Shown in pieces: positions 56,468 to 63,884 of a DNA stretch of 64,000 nt (positions are counted from its first letter, which is position 1; the number at the start of each line of letters is the position of its first letter). This DNA is from Streptomyces sp. NBC_01335 (lineage in GTDB: Bacteria; Actinomycetota; Actinomycetes; Streptomycetales; Streptomycetaceae). The notes under the pieces are model-generated. The model made no database searches, was not told where the DNA came from, and saw only the letters and a program-made list of their open reading frames with translations. A program made the position numbers and the translations under genes. The stretch lies in contig NZ_CP108370.1 in the NCBI RefSeq assembly GCF_035953295.1, positions 4,121,001 through 4,185,000 on the forward strand. The letters are read 5' to 3'.

Positions 56468-57217
56468 ATGCCCATCGGCTTTCAGTCGGTCGACTTCGGC
56501 TATCGCCGTCGCGTCCCCGTCGTTCAGCGATTCACCATCGACTTTCCGCGCGGGCGGACGGTGTTCCTCGGTCCCAACGGTGCGGGGAAGTCCACCGTGC
56601 TGTCGCTGGCCGCTTCCGTGCTGCGGCCGGATTCGGGCACCGTTGTGTACGGGAGGAAGACGACCACGCGGCGTGGTGACCTCACCGCGTTCCGGCGGCG
56701 CATCGCCTGGCTGCCTCAGCAGATCGAATCGGTGCCCCGGCTGACCGCCCGCGAGCAGGTGGCGTACGTCGGGTGGCTGAAGGGCATGAACCGGCGGGAC
56801 GCCTGGGACCGTTCGCTCGGCGCGCTGGAACGGGTCGAGCTCGCCGATCTCGCCGGCCAGAAGGTCCGCCGGATGTCCGGCGGGCAGCAACGCCGGATAG
56901 GCGTCGCCCAGTCACTGGTGCACGAGGCCGAAGTCCTGCTGCTGGACGAGCCGACGGCCGGGATGGACCCCCGCCAGCGCCGGGTCTTCCACGAGATCCT
57001 GAGCGGCCTCGACCAGCATGTGGTGCTCTCGACGCACGACGTAGCCGATCTGGAGGAGACCTACGACCACGTCGTCGTGCTGGACCGCGGGACCGTCCGA
57101 TTCGCCGGTGAGGTACGCGATTTCCTCGCTCTCGCCCCGCACGGCACGGCGCCCGGGCGCCTCGCGGAGGCCGCGTACTACGCCACCGTCCGGGAGGAGG
57201 GGCCGGTATGCGCCTAG
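56468..57217 (+). CDS. ABC transporter ATP-binding protein
   Basis: The product has 249 residues. The ATG at 56468 is preceded by GAGAG. Walker A GPNGAGKST (about 38-46), Q-loop WLPQQ, signature MSGGQQRR, Walker B LLLDEPTAGMD and the H-loop STHD are all intact, giving a functional ATPase of the export type. The end overlaps the permease start by 10 bases. The substrate is unknown. Confidence 0.95.
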   Translation: MPIGFQSVDFGYRRRVPVVQRFTIDFPRGRTVFLGPNGAGKSTVLSLAASVLRPDSGTVVYGRKTTTRRGDLTAFRRRIAWLPQQIESVPRLTAREQVAYVGWLKGMNRRDAWDRSLGALERVELADLAGQKVRRMSGGQQRRIGVAQSLVHEAEVLLLDEPTAGMDPRQRRVFHEILSGLDQHVVLSTHDVADLEETYDHVVVLDRGTVRFAGEVRDFLALAPHGTAPGRLAEAAYYATVREEGPVCA

Positions 57218-58524
57218 CGACGGCGTTGCGTACGACCGGCGCTGTCTGGATCGCGCCGCTGGTCCTCGGATGGGTGTGGCTGGTCACCGCTCACGAGGCG
57301 TCGAACGAGCCTGCCTACTGGGCGGGGAACACGGTTCTCGTCGGGCACACCCTGCCCTTCTACGCCCCTGCCTGCGCGGCGTTCGCCGCCTGGGAGGCCG
57401 GGCGCCTGCGACGGGCGGGCGTTTACCGGCTGGGGGCGGTGCGCGGCCGGTACGCCATCGCGTGCGGCGTGCTGTGGCCGGTGGTGCTGCTCGGCGTGGC
57501 GGCGGTCGTGGCGTGCCTGACCACCGTGCGACTGCAGACGGGTACGGCCCACGACTGGCCGCACCCGGGCGTTCTGGCCATGGCCGGGTACCTCATCGTC
57601 GTCCACACGGTCGTCGGCTACGGCCTGGGCATGATGCTGCCGCGCATCCTGGCCACCCCCGTGATCCTCGTCGTGGACTATCTGTGCCTCGTCATGCCCG
57701 TCACGGTCACGTCCCCGATGTGGCTGCGGGAGCTCACCGGGTGGCTCGACGCCCCTTACGGTGACGTCACGATCACGGTGAACCCGATGGCCCTGGTGGT
57801 GCCGATGCTGATGGCCACCGGCTTTCTGGCCGCTGTCCTGGCCAGCGCGGAGATCGCCCGGTGGCGTCGTAACCGGTTCGTACGGATCGGGGCCGCGGCC
57901 GTCGTGTCCGCGGTCTGCCTCGGTGTGTTCACCGCTTCGGCCGTCGCACCCGTGCGGGACTGGACCGGGGACCCGCCGCCGCAGGCCCGCACCGACGCGC
58001 CGGTGTGTGCCGACGGCTCGCCCCGGGTCTGTGTTCCCCTGGAGGCGGCCGCCAGCCTGGGCCCGCTGACCGAGGCGTCGAAGGAGGTCGTTCCCCTTCT
58101 GGTGGGTGCGGGGCTGAAGCCGCCGGAGGAGCTCGCCTTCGTCTCCGAGGCGGCCCACATCGACAAGCAGACGTGGCGGCTCTTCCTCTACAGGGACATG
58201 CGCGACGTGGATCTGAAGGCCAGCGTCGCGGCGTCGGCTCTTCCCGTCATCCCGCCGTGCGACACCTCCACCGACGTCCAAGAGGGGGACGTGGGCACGC
58301 TCGCGGCGTGGCTCATGGTCAAGGCCGGCCTGGACGAGGAGGCGATCCGGGGGCAGTACAGCGAGAAGCGAGCCGCCGACCCGCGCCTGGCGTCCGTGGT
58401 GCGGAAGGTGACGAAGCTGTCGCCCGAGGAGCAGCTCTCCTGGTACACGCGCAACGTCAGGCTGCTCCAGCAGTGCAAGCCCGCTCCGGAGACCATGCCG
58501 ACTGCCCCTTCCGCGGAAGGGTGA
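57208..58524 (+). CDS. ABC-type membrane permease with extracytoplasmic domain
   Basis: The product has 438 residues. The ATG at 57208 lies within the ATPase gene end. Six membrane helices (about 10-245) are followed by a hydrophilic C-terminal domain (about 255-438) with three Cys (APVCADGSPRVCVPL and IPPCDTSTD) that is probably outside the cell. Such a domain is uncommon in simple export permeases and may capture or anchor a peptide. The gene is coupled to the ATPase gene and followed by a second membrane protein. Confidence 0.85.
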   Translation: MRLATALRTTGAVWIAPLVLGWVWLVTAHEASNEPAYWAGNTVLVGHTLPFYAPACAAFAAWEAGRLRRAGVYRLGAVRGRYAIACGVLWPVVLLGVAAVVACLTTVRLQTGTAHDWPHPGVLAMAGYLIVVHTVVGYGLGMMLPRILATPVILVVDYLCLVMPVTVTSPMWLRELTGWLDAPYGDVTITVNPMALVVPMLMATGFLAAVLASAEIARWRRNRFVRIGAAAVVSAVCLGVFTASAVAPVRDWTGDPPPQARTDAPVCADGSPRVCVPLEAAASLGPLTEASKEVVPLLVGAGLKPPEELAFVSEAAHIDKQTWRLFLYRDMRDVDLKASVAASALPVIPPCDTSTDVQEGDVGTLAAWLMVKAGLDEEAIRGQYSEKRAADPRLASVVRKVTKLSPEEQLSWYTRNVRLLQQCKPAPETMPTAPSAEG

Positions 58525-58528
58525 TCGG

Positions 58529-59119
58529 ATGCTGTGGTGGGTGAGGACCCGGCAGGTCCCTGTTCTGGTGGTCGCTCTGGTGGCCTACGCGGCGGTGACC
58601 GGGGCCGCCGGTGACACGCTCGTCTCGCTTCCGTCCCTGGGGAGTGAGGCGGCCAGGCCGATCGTGCTCTTCGCGCCGCTCATCGTCTGCATCGGGCTCG
58701 CTCACGTCCTCGGCAGCAGGCTCCGGTCAGCCGAGGCTTCGGGTTGCCGTCCGGTCGCCCGGTTCGATCAGGCGCTGGTCCTGGCCACCGCGCTGACCGC
58801 GATCGCGGTGGCGCAGGCCGTCGCGGTGCTGCTGGACGCCCCCACCGCGAATACCGCCGGTCGCAACACCGCGTTTCTGGTCGGGCTGATGCTGGTGGCC
58901 CGCCGGGTGGCGGGATACCAGGTGGCGGTGATCGTTCCCGTCGCCTGGGTGATCACGATGATGCTCCTCGGCAACACGGGGGGCAACGGCGAGACCCAGC
59001 CGTGGACCATCATCCTCATGCCCCCGGACCACCTGCCCGCCGTCGCCGCCGCCACCGTGACGCTGGCGCTCGGGGTCGCCTCGGTTCCGGCGTCACCGCT
59101 GCTCCGCGCCACGGCCTGA
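58529..59119 (+). CDS. Second membrane protein of the ABC cassette
   Basis: The product has 196 residues with six hydrophobic segments, starting at the ATG at 58529, four bases after the permease stop, with GGAAGGGTG as ribosome site. It lacks motifs but has the size of a companion permease subunit. It completes an ATPase-permease-permease cassette. Confidence 0.85.
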   Translation: MLWWVRTRQVPVLVVALVAYAAVTGAAGDTLVSLPSLGSEAARPIVLFAPLIVCIGLAHVLGSRLRSAEASGCRPVARFDQALVLATALTAIAVAQAVAVLLDAPTANTAGRNTAFLVGLMLVARRVAGYQVAVIVPVAWVITMMLLGNTGGNGETQPWTIILMPPDHLPAVAAATVTLALGVASVPASPLLRATA

Positions 59120-59277
59120 GCCGTCGCGGCGTCCCGCGCGCCCGGGTTCGGTCCGGGACGCCTCTGGGACGGGAAGTCCTGGTGGGACGCGCGACGCGGC
59201 CTTGAGCATGAGTCCTGTCCGAGTCACGGGCTGTCCTGTCGGGGCGGCCCGTGACCGCTCACACGATGGGACCTTCC

Positions 59278-59487
59278 ATGATCAAGACCGCCCTCCGGCG
59301 CGGAGCCGTCGCCTTCGGCGCTGCCGCCATCGCCGTCACCTCGCTCGCAGGGGTCGTTCAGGCCGACGTGGGTGTCCCGTACGTCAAGCCCGATCAGCGC
59401 GGCGGCGCGGTCGTCCGTGTGCAGGAGGCAGTGCAGTTGGCGGGGTACTGGATCGTGCGCGCACCATGCACGACATCAAGGCCATGA
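59278..59487 (+). pseudogene. Truncated secreted peptidoglycan-binding-type protein
   Basis: A signal peptide (MIKTALRRGAVAFG through VVQA, cleavage near residue 29) leads to DVGVPYVKPDQRGGAVVRVQ then EAVQLAGYW, the start of a peptidoglycan-binding-like helix pair. The frame then runs into unrelated sequence (IVRAPCTTSRP) and stops at 59487, where the integrase remnant begins. The rest of the gene is missing. It seems to have been cut by insertion or deletion associated with that remnant. Intact relatives are small secreted Streptomyces proteins. Confidence 0.65.
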
Positions 59488-60120
59488 TGGCCAAGGAGCG
59501 CCCGGCGGCCGCCGTCGAACAGGTCGACGCGCTCGCCGACGCCATGGGGCCGAGGTGGCGGCTGATGGTCTACTACGGCGCCATCGGACCCACGCGCCAG
59601 GAGGAGCAGGCCGCCCGCCGGCGTCCCGACGTCATCCTCGAACCCCCTCGCGGTCGAGGTCCGGGACGCTGCACCCGAACTGACCACCGGGCGTCGCGTC
59701 GAAGGCGACACCAAGTCGGTCGCGGGGAGGCGAACCGTCTCCCTTCCGGCCTTCCTGTACATCGAGGTGAAGCGACACCTCGATTGGTACACCGAGAAGG
59801 AACCCGACGGACTCCTCTTCGTCGCGGAGAGGGGAGCTCCCTTCCGCCGGTCCACCTCCGGCCGCAAGTGGCGCCGGGCCCGCGCCCAGGTCGGCCTGCC
59901 GGAGGGTTTCCACTTCTACGACCTCACCGTGTCCACCCAGTCCGGCGCCACGCTCGAGGACACGATGGTCCGCGCCGGCCAGTCCTCGGAGAAGGCTGCG
60001 CTGATTTACCAGCACTCCGACGGGGAGCGGCGGCAGGAGGCTGCGAAAGGTATTGATGCCAAGTTCTGTGCCGTCATGCAGAAGGCGGTAGCTGAGGCAT
60101 CGCAGGTGCATGAAGTCTGA
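59478..60120 (+). pseudogene. Tyrosine recombinase/integrase pseudogene
   Basis: The fragment reads QVDALADAMGPRWRLMVYYG in one frame, then a frameshift near 59645 continues the match in another (LAVEVRDAAPELTTGRRVEG, EPDGLLFVAERGAPFRRS). YDLTVSTQSGAT lacks the RHTGHT-type box II normally between YDL and STQSG, so the catalytic Arg and His are gone. The Tyr region AALIYQHSDGER remains. The N-terminal DNA-binding domain is missing. It is a dead integrase of an integrative element of Streptomyces type, which commonly uses tRNA genes; a tRNA-Gly lies 3 kb to the right. Confidence 0.9.
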
Positions 60121-60281
60121 TGGGATCCGACAGTGGCGGTGCGATGCTCTGCCGCACCGCCCGCGCCCGAGTCCATGAAGCGAGATGGTTCTAAGAAGTG
60201 GGGCGTCTTCGAGGAAACAGCCGTATTGCGCTCGGTGCTCAGGCTGAGCCGCAGGCGCCGCCATGATTGAGTCTCTGAATC

Positions 60282-60716
60282 CTATGCGGCTGTGGTGGGT
60301 CGCTTGAACTCCCAGTGGATCTCGGGGCGGGCCATCGCGAGCCTGCGGAGCATGTTCTGGAACCGATTCTCATTGACCTGAAACTGCCCGTGCGGGTCCT
60401 TGCTGAGCGCGTCCATGATGTAGTCGAGCGCCGCACGCTCTTGCGCCTCGGAAGCGAGCACACTCACGTCGAGGACGAGGAGTTCGGGCCTGTAGACGAC
60501 GAAGGCCCAGCGCTCGTCGGAGTAGAGCAAGCGCTCTGGGAACGTGCGCAGACCTCGGCGCACGATCTGAGTGCGAACAGCCTGCAGGCGCGTGATCCGC
60601 AGACGATCCATCCCTTCCCGGTCGCGCACCCAAGCATTGCGGATGACGGCCGAGCCGTTGTTCTTGTCCACCGCAGCTTCGATCGAGTCGAGCGTGCTGG
60701 TGCGTATGTAGACCAT
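60282..60716 (-). CDS. Unknown protein behind a TetR-type palindrome
   Basis: The product has 144 residues. The ATG at 60716 has GGAGAGG upstream. It is soluble and mixed alpha/beta (LYSDERWAFVVYRPELLVLD, DPHGQFQVNENRFQNML). It is not recognised. A 12-bp inverted repeat with a TetR-operator look covers its ribosome site and the bases just upstream. No TetR gene is nearby, so its repressor has been lost from here or acts from elsewhere. Confidence 0.7.
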   Translation of the reverse strand: MVYIRTSTLDSIEAAVDKNNGSAVIRNAWVRDREGMDRLRITRLQAVRTQIVRRGLRTFPERLLYSDERWAFVVYRPELLVLDVSVLASEAQERAALDYIMDALSKDPHGQFQVNENRFQNMLRRLAMARPEIHWEFKRPTTAA

Positions 60717-60725
60717 GGACGCGCC

Positions 60726-60754
60726 TCTCCTGCTAACCGTTCGTTAGCAGGAGA
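60726..60754. promoter_or_regulatory. TetR-type operator palindrome overlapping a ribosome site
   Basis: TCTCCTGCTAAC (60726-60737) and GTTAGCAGGAGA (60743-60754) are exact inverted copies around CGTTC; the core CTAACCGTTCGTTAG has the shape of TetR operators. It overlaps the GGAGAGG ribosome site of the minus-strand gene starting at 60716, so binding would block transcription or initiation. Confidence 0.7.
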
Positions 60755-60889
60755 CATCGTCACCTTCACAGCGCCTCCATGAACCGAAATCCTGAGTTTC
60801 CAACCCGCAAGGCCGGCTTGAGTGGTAATGCGGATGGTCGGCGGTGGTCTTCATCGGTGTCAATTCCCTCGAACTGTGGAGCCCTTCCT

Positions 60890-61180
60890 ATGCAGCCAGC
60901 CCCTCGGTGAGGTCGGCCCAGTATTCGCGTTCCTAGTCGATCGGACTCTTGAAATCGCACACGCTGTGTAGCCGACGAGGGTTGTAGAAGTCGGTGATCC
61001 AGGTGGCGATCCTGATCCAGGCCTCGGCCCGGGTGGCGAAGGTGCGCCGGTGGACGTATTCGACCTTGAGGACGCTGTTGAACGCCTCGCTCACCGCGTT
61101 GTCGAAGCACGATCCCACGCGCCCCATGGACCGGAAGACGCCCAGCCTGCGGCAGGCACGGCCGAACTTCCGGGACGTGT
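60890..61180 (-). mobile_element. IS3-family transposase (OrfB) remnant
   Basis: The minus strand reads RACRRLGVFRSMGRVGSCFD then NAVSEAFNSVLK and ITDFYNPRRLHSVCDFKSPI, the C-terminal third of the IS3 integrase core. After SPID a TAG replaces a Tyr codon, and beyond it EREYWADLTEGLAA and a stop complete the normal end. Only the 3' part of the element is left and the catalytic DDE set is incomplete. Terminal repeats were not found. Confidence 0.85.
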
Positions 61181-61283
61181 GCTTCCCGAAACCGCAGACC
61201 TTGCGGAGGCAGCGAGCGCTGGGCGGTGATCCCATGGCGGGCTGGCGGATGTCCGTAGTGTCAGGGTGCGTGACTGTCGGCCT

Positions 61284-61937
61284 TCACCAGGTGGTCAGAT
61301 CGACCCTGTGGACACAATGAGGGTCGGACAGGTCTGCCGCCCAGCGTTCTCCTTCGTCGAGGAGTGAGGGCAGGGCGGCCAGCAGGGCGGTCAGCGTGCC
61401 ATCGAGCCGGATGTCGGCCGCGATCACGCCGCGTGCCTTCTCGGAGGCGAGGTAGAGCCGCATGCTGGCCCGCCCGGTGAAGAGGAACCCGCAGAGCGCG
61501 GGGCTGGGCGGGATCTCCACGTACGGCCAGGCCAATGCGCGCAGTACCCGTAGCGCTTGATCCGTGCGGGTCGGGGCGGCCGGTTCGAGGTCGGCGGTGT
61601 CCACCGTCACCAGGGGCATGCCCATCACGGTGGTGTCCGTGCAGGGAAGGGCGAGGGATGCGAGCGTGCGGGTCCACCCGAGCACCAACGGTGCGGTCAC
61701 CGGCTCCTCGTCGTCGTCCGTCAACGGCACTTCATAGGCGACCAGCCCATGCCCGTCCACCGCGTCGGCGGCTCCGGTCACGACCCGGATCGAATCGGGC
61801 GTGGGCAGCACGCCGCGCAGGAAGGTTCCCTCGACGAGGGGCGCCGCTGTGTAGTCGAGAAGGAAGCGCGTGAGATACGCCTGCTGTTCGACTGTCTCCT
61901 TGGCGAGGTTGCTCACTCGTTGATCCAATTCGGACAC
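61284..61937 (-). CDS. Probable immunity protein adjoining a toxin fragment
   Basis: The product has 217 residues from the GTG at 61937, which lies inside the end of the upstream fragment (25-base overlap). It is acidic, soluble and lacks a signal peptide (LVAYEVPLTDDDEEPVTAPL, DTADLEPAAPTRTDQALRVL). It is not recognised by family. A small acidic gene that overlaps the stop codon of a C-terminal, Cys-rich cationic fragment is the usual arrangement of an immunity gene behind a polymorphic toxin, so immunity is inferred from layout only. The ribosome site is weak (AAAGG, 12 bases away). Confidence 0.6.
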   Translation of the reverse strand: MSELDQRVSNLAKETVEQQAYLTRFLLDYTAAPLVEGTFLRGVLPTPDSIRVVTGAADAVDGHGLVAYEVPLTDDDEEPVTAPLVLGWTRTLASLALPCTDTTVMGMPLVTVDTADLEPAAPTRTDQALRVLRALAWPYVEIPPSPALCGFLFTGRASMRLYLASEKARGVIAADIRLDGTLTALLAALPSLLDEGERWAADLSDPHCVHRVDLTTW

Positions 61938-62083
61938 TTGGCCATGCCTTTGCAGTAGGCCGTGACGACGCCGACCTTCTTACCCGTACCAGCGTCGTAC
62001 TCGCCGTCGGCAGTACGGCGGGCGTACTGGACAATGACCACGATATTTACCAGCTTGGTACTGTTTCGGGCGACTCCGTAGTA
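61913..62083 (-). pseudogene. C-terminal 56 codons of a probable polymorphic toxin, cut by IS1380
   Basis: A frame of exactly 56 codons, from YYGVARNSTKLVNIVVIVQY to KGMAKCPNWINE and a TGA, is open on the minus strand up to the decayed IS1380. It has no start codon with a ribosome site and is cationic (KVGVVTAYCKGMAKC). It reads as the tail of a larger gene whose 5' part has been replaced by the insertion sequence. It overlaps the presumed immunity gene by 25 bases. The toxin activity is unknown. Confidence 0.5.
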
Positions 62084-62109
62084 CTCGAGCCTCCCTCCGC
62101 TCTTCCTGG

Positions 62110-62905
62110 GGGTCGGGCAGGAGCGCGAGTCGTTCGAGGGCGGCGGCTATCTCGCCGGTCCAGGGTCAGTGCTCGGAGAGGCGGAGGATCCTGCGCCGGC
62201 CGGTGGTGACGAGTTGCCCGGCCGTGGAGAACAGGCGAAACCGCAGGCGGCGGAGTTCCGGAGCCTCGCCCGGCCGGTCAGGGCGAGCATGGGCATCCAG
62301 GCCAGCAGGTCGAGAGCGATCTGTACGATCTCGAGCCAGACCCTGTTCTGCGCGGTGTGGTGCAGAGGCAGGTTTCGCAGGCCGGTGGCCCGCGCGGCCC
62401 GGATGCGGTCCTCGGCCCGTGCCCGGAGCCGGTGACGGAGTTCGAGCTCGGTGATCGGTTGGTCGGGGGTGTTGGTCGCGAAGCAGGTGATCCGCATGCC
62501 GTCGGCGTCCGTGATCCTCAACTGGGCGCCCGGGTGGGGTCGTTCCCTGTGGACGATCAGTCGCATGCCCTTGGGCCAGCCGTGAAGGACGTCGCCGGTG
62601 AGTTCGGCGACCCAGGCGCCCTCGCGGATCTCACCGTCAGCCTCGACGGCCGGGGACCAGGCCGGGGCCGGAACCTTCAGCACATGCTGGTGGACCTGCT
62701 CGGTGACCGTCATGCCGACCGAATACGACAGCCATCGTCCTCGTCTGGCAAGCCAGGACACGAAGTCGTGGGTGCCGCCGGCGGAGTCCGTGCGGATCAG
62801 GGTCTGCCGCCCACGCCGATAGCGCTTGGGCAGCTGGGCCAGGGCCAGTTGGGCGATGGTGATGTGGTCGGCTGCGGTGTTCGAGCCCGCGTTTCCGGGG
62901 CTGTC
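62110..62905 (-). mobile_element. IS1380-family transposase remnant
   Basis: The readable part starts at PGNAGSNTAADHITIAQLAL, the middle of an IS1380 DDE transposase, and continues through IRTDSAGGTHDFVSWLARRG and WVAELTGDVLHGWPKGMRLI to LLAWMPMLALTGRAR. A frameshift follows near 62265; in the other frame RFRLFSTAGQLVTTGRRRIL continues, then a TGA replaces the Trp in the HWPW motif. The N-terminal 200 residues and the terminal repeats are gone, so the element is dead. Confidence 0.9.
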
Positions 62906-63020
62906 CACTTCACAGGGATGACCGGGTGAGGGACGCAAGGGCTTTCGTCGCCAGGAGCGTTCTCGGCACCGGTCGGCGAGAGACCCTCATGGCACGCGGA
63001 GGGCACACCGCCGCCCGCCA

Positions 63021-63036
63021 GCTGGTCTAGACAACA
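63021..63036. promoter_or_regulatory. Weak DasR-site-like word
   Basis: GCTGGTCTAGACAACA matches the dre consensus ACTGGTCTAGACCAGT at 12 of 16 positions, but one half of the palindrome is poor. It is not positioned in front of a gene, so it is likely fortuitous. Confidence 0.2.
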
Positions 63037-63038
63037 AG

Positions 63039-63066
63039 AAAGGCCCCGGTCATTGACCTGGGCCTT
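63039..63066 (-). terminator. Terminator of the tRNA-Gly gene
   Basis: On the minus strand AAGGCCC, then GGTC, pair with GACC and GGCCTT around AAT, followed by TCTTGTTGT. It starts nine bases after the tRNA 3' end and is T-rich, an intrinsic terminator. Confidence 0.8.
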
Positions 63067-63074
63067 CTTCGTGG

Positions 63075-63145
63075 AGCGGGTGACGAGAATCGAACTCGCG
63101 CTCTGAGCTTGGGAAGCTCATGTTCTACCATTAAACTACACCCGC
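63075..63145 (-). tRNA. tRNA-Gly (anticodon CCC)
   Basis: The minus strand gives a full 71-base cloverleaf. The acceptor stem is GCGGGTG with CACCCGC and discriminator T, the anticodon stem is TGAGC/GCTCA with loop TTCCCAA (anticodon CCC, reading GGG codons), and the T-arm has GCGAG, TTCGATT, CTCGT. No CCA is encoded. It marks the end of the degraded accessory stretch to its left and is followed on the right by a small gene and dcd. Confidence 0.97.
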
Positions 63146-63476
63146 AGCGCGCACCGATGATCGGCTGTGCATGCTCGCACACTGTACCCCATGGCAGGGC
63201 CCCGGCGAATTCGTCGCGGGTCCTTTCTGTGTTTCGGGGGACTTGTCGGGGTGTGGGGTGGGAGGGGTACGGGTGCGGGGTTGACGGGGGTGCGGTGGGC
63301 GGGAGTTGGGGGCGTAGGTTGGAGTGGAGCGCGTGTGGAACCGCCGTCGAACCGCCGCGGAACGGCTGTGGAACAGGGTGCGGAGCGGTGGGTGGTGCGG
63401 CGTGTGGAGTGGGTCCTGTTCATCCCCTAATGTGTGGCTTTCTCGTTCGAGGCCGGTTGGTTGGGGAAGGGACTTG
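63146..63476. other. Intergenic region between tRNA-Gly and the small Cys-pair gene
   Basis: Mostly G-rich, low-complexity sequence (GGGGTGTGGGG and similar words, 63230-63330) containing the upstream region of the tRNA. No gene is seen; frames that extend the following gene leftwards lack ribosome sites. Confidence 0.6.
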
Positions 63477-63710
63477 ATGGAGTCGTTGAAGGCAGTGGAG
63501 TCGCCGGCGAAGGCTGAGTCGCCGATCAAGGCTGTGGAGTCGGTGGTGGAGCGCACCGTCGTCCGGTGTGCGGAGGGGCATGTGTTCGCCACCTCGTCGT
63601 TTCCGATGCAGCAGCTCGGGCCGGACCGGATCGGGCCCGGGCGGCTGATCCGGTGCCCGCGGTGCGCGCGGCTGAGGAGCTCGGTGCCGGTGGTGCCTGC
63701 CAGGCGGTAG
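63477..63710 (+). CDS. Small protein with zinc-ribbon-like Cys pairs
   Basis: The product has 77 residues. The ATG at 63477 follows GGGGAAGGG; longer readings into G-rich sequence are rejected. The first 20 residues repeat AVES/AKAES words. The C-terminal part has VRCAEGHVF and RCPRCARL, a Cys-His and Cys-Cys arrangement that could bind zinc. It lies between tRNA-Gly and dcd. Function is unknown. Confidence 0.7.
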   Translation: MESLKAVESPAKAESPIKAVESVVERTVVRCAEGHVFATSSFPMQQLGPDRIGPGRLIRCPRCARLRSSVPVVPARR

Positions 63711-63884
63711 CCGGAAGAAGCGGTAGCGGTGGTCGAGAGCGGTGACCGGAAGCGGCAGCAGTAGCCGAGAGCGGTAGCCGAGAGGGGTACTGGAGGGCGG
63801 CGGAGGCCGTCTTCGGTGGTGAGGGCAGGCGCGCGGGTGCGGTCCGGTTGGGGCGGGCTCGCGCGTTCTGCGTATCCTCGGATC

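Larger units (their letters stand above)
62906..63074. other. Gap between the IS1380 remnant and tRNA-Gly
   Basis: No gene is seen. It contains a dre-like word at 63021-63036 and the tRNA terminator at 63039-63066. No clear duplication of the tRNA 3' end was found, so the attachment-site history is unresolved. Confidence 0.6.

Noticed and set aside
63021..63036. DasR (dre) site
   Set aside because: Half of the palindrome is degenerate and no gene follows at the right distance; kept only as a low-confidence feature.
59478..63145. An intact integrative element using tRNA-Gly
   Set aside because: The integrase is dead and no duplicated tRNA 3' end was found near 59.4 kb, so boundaries cannot be set.
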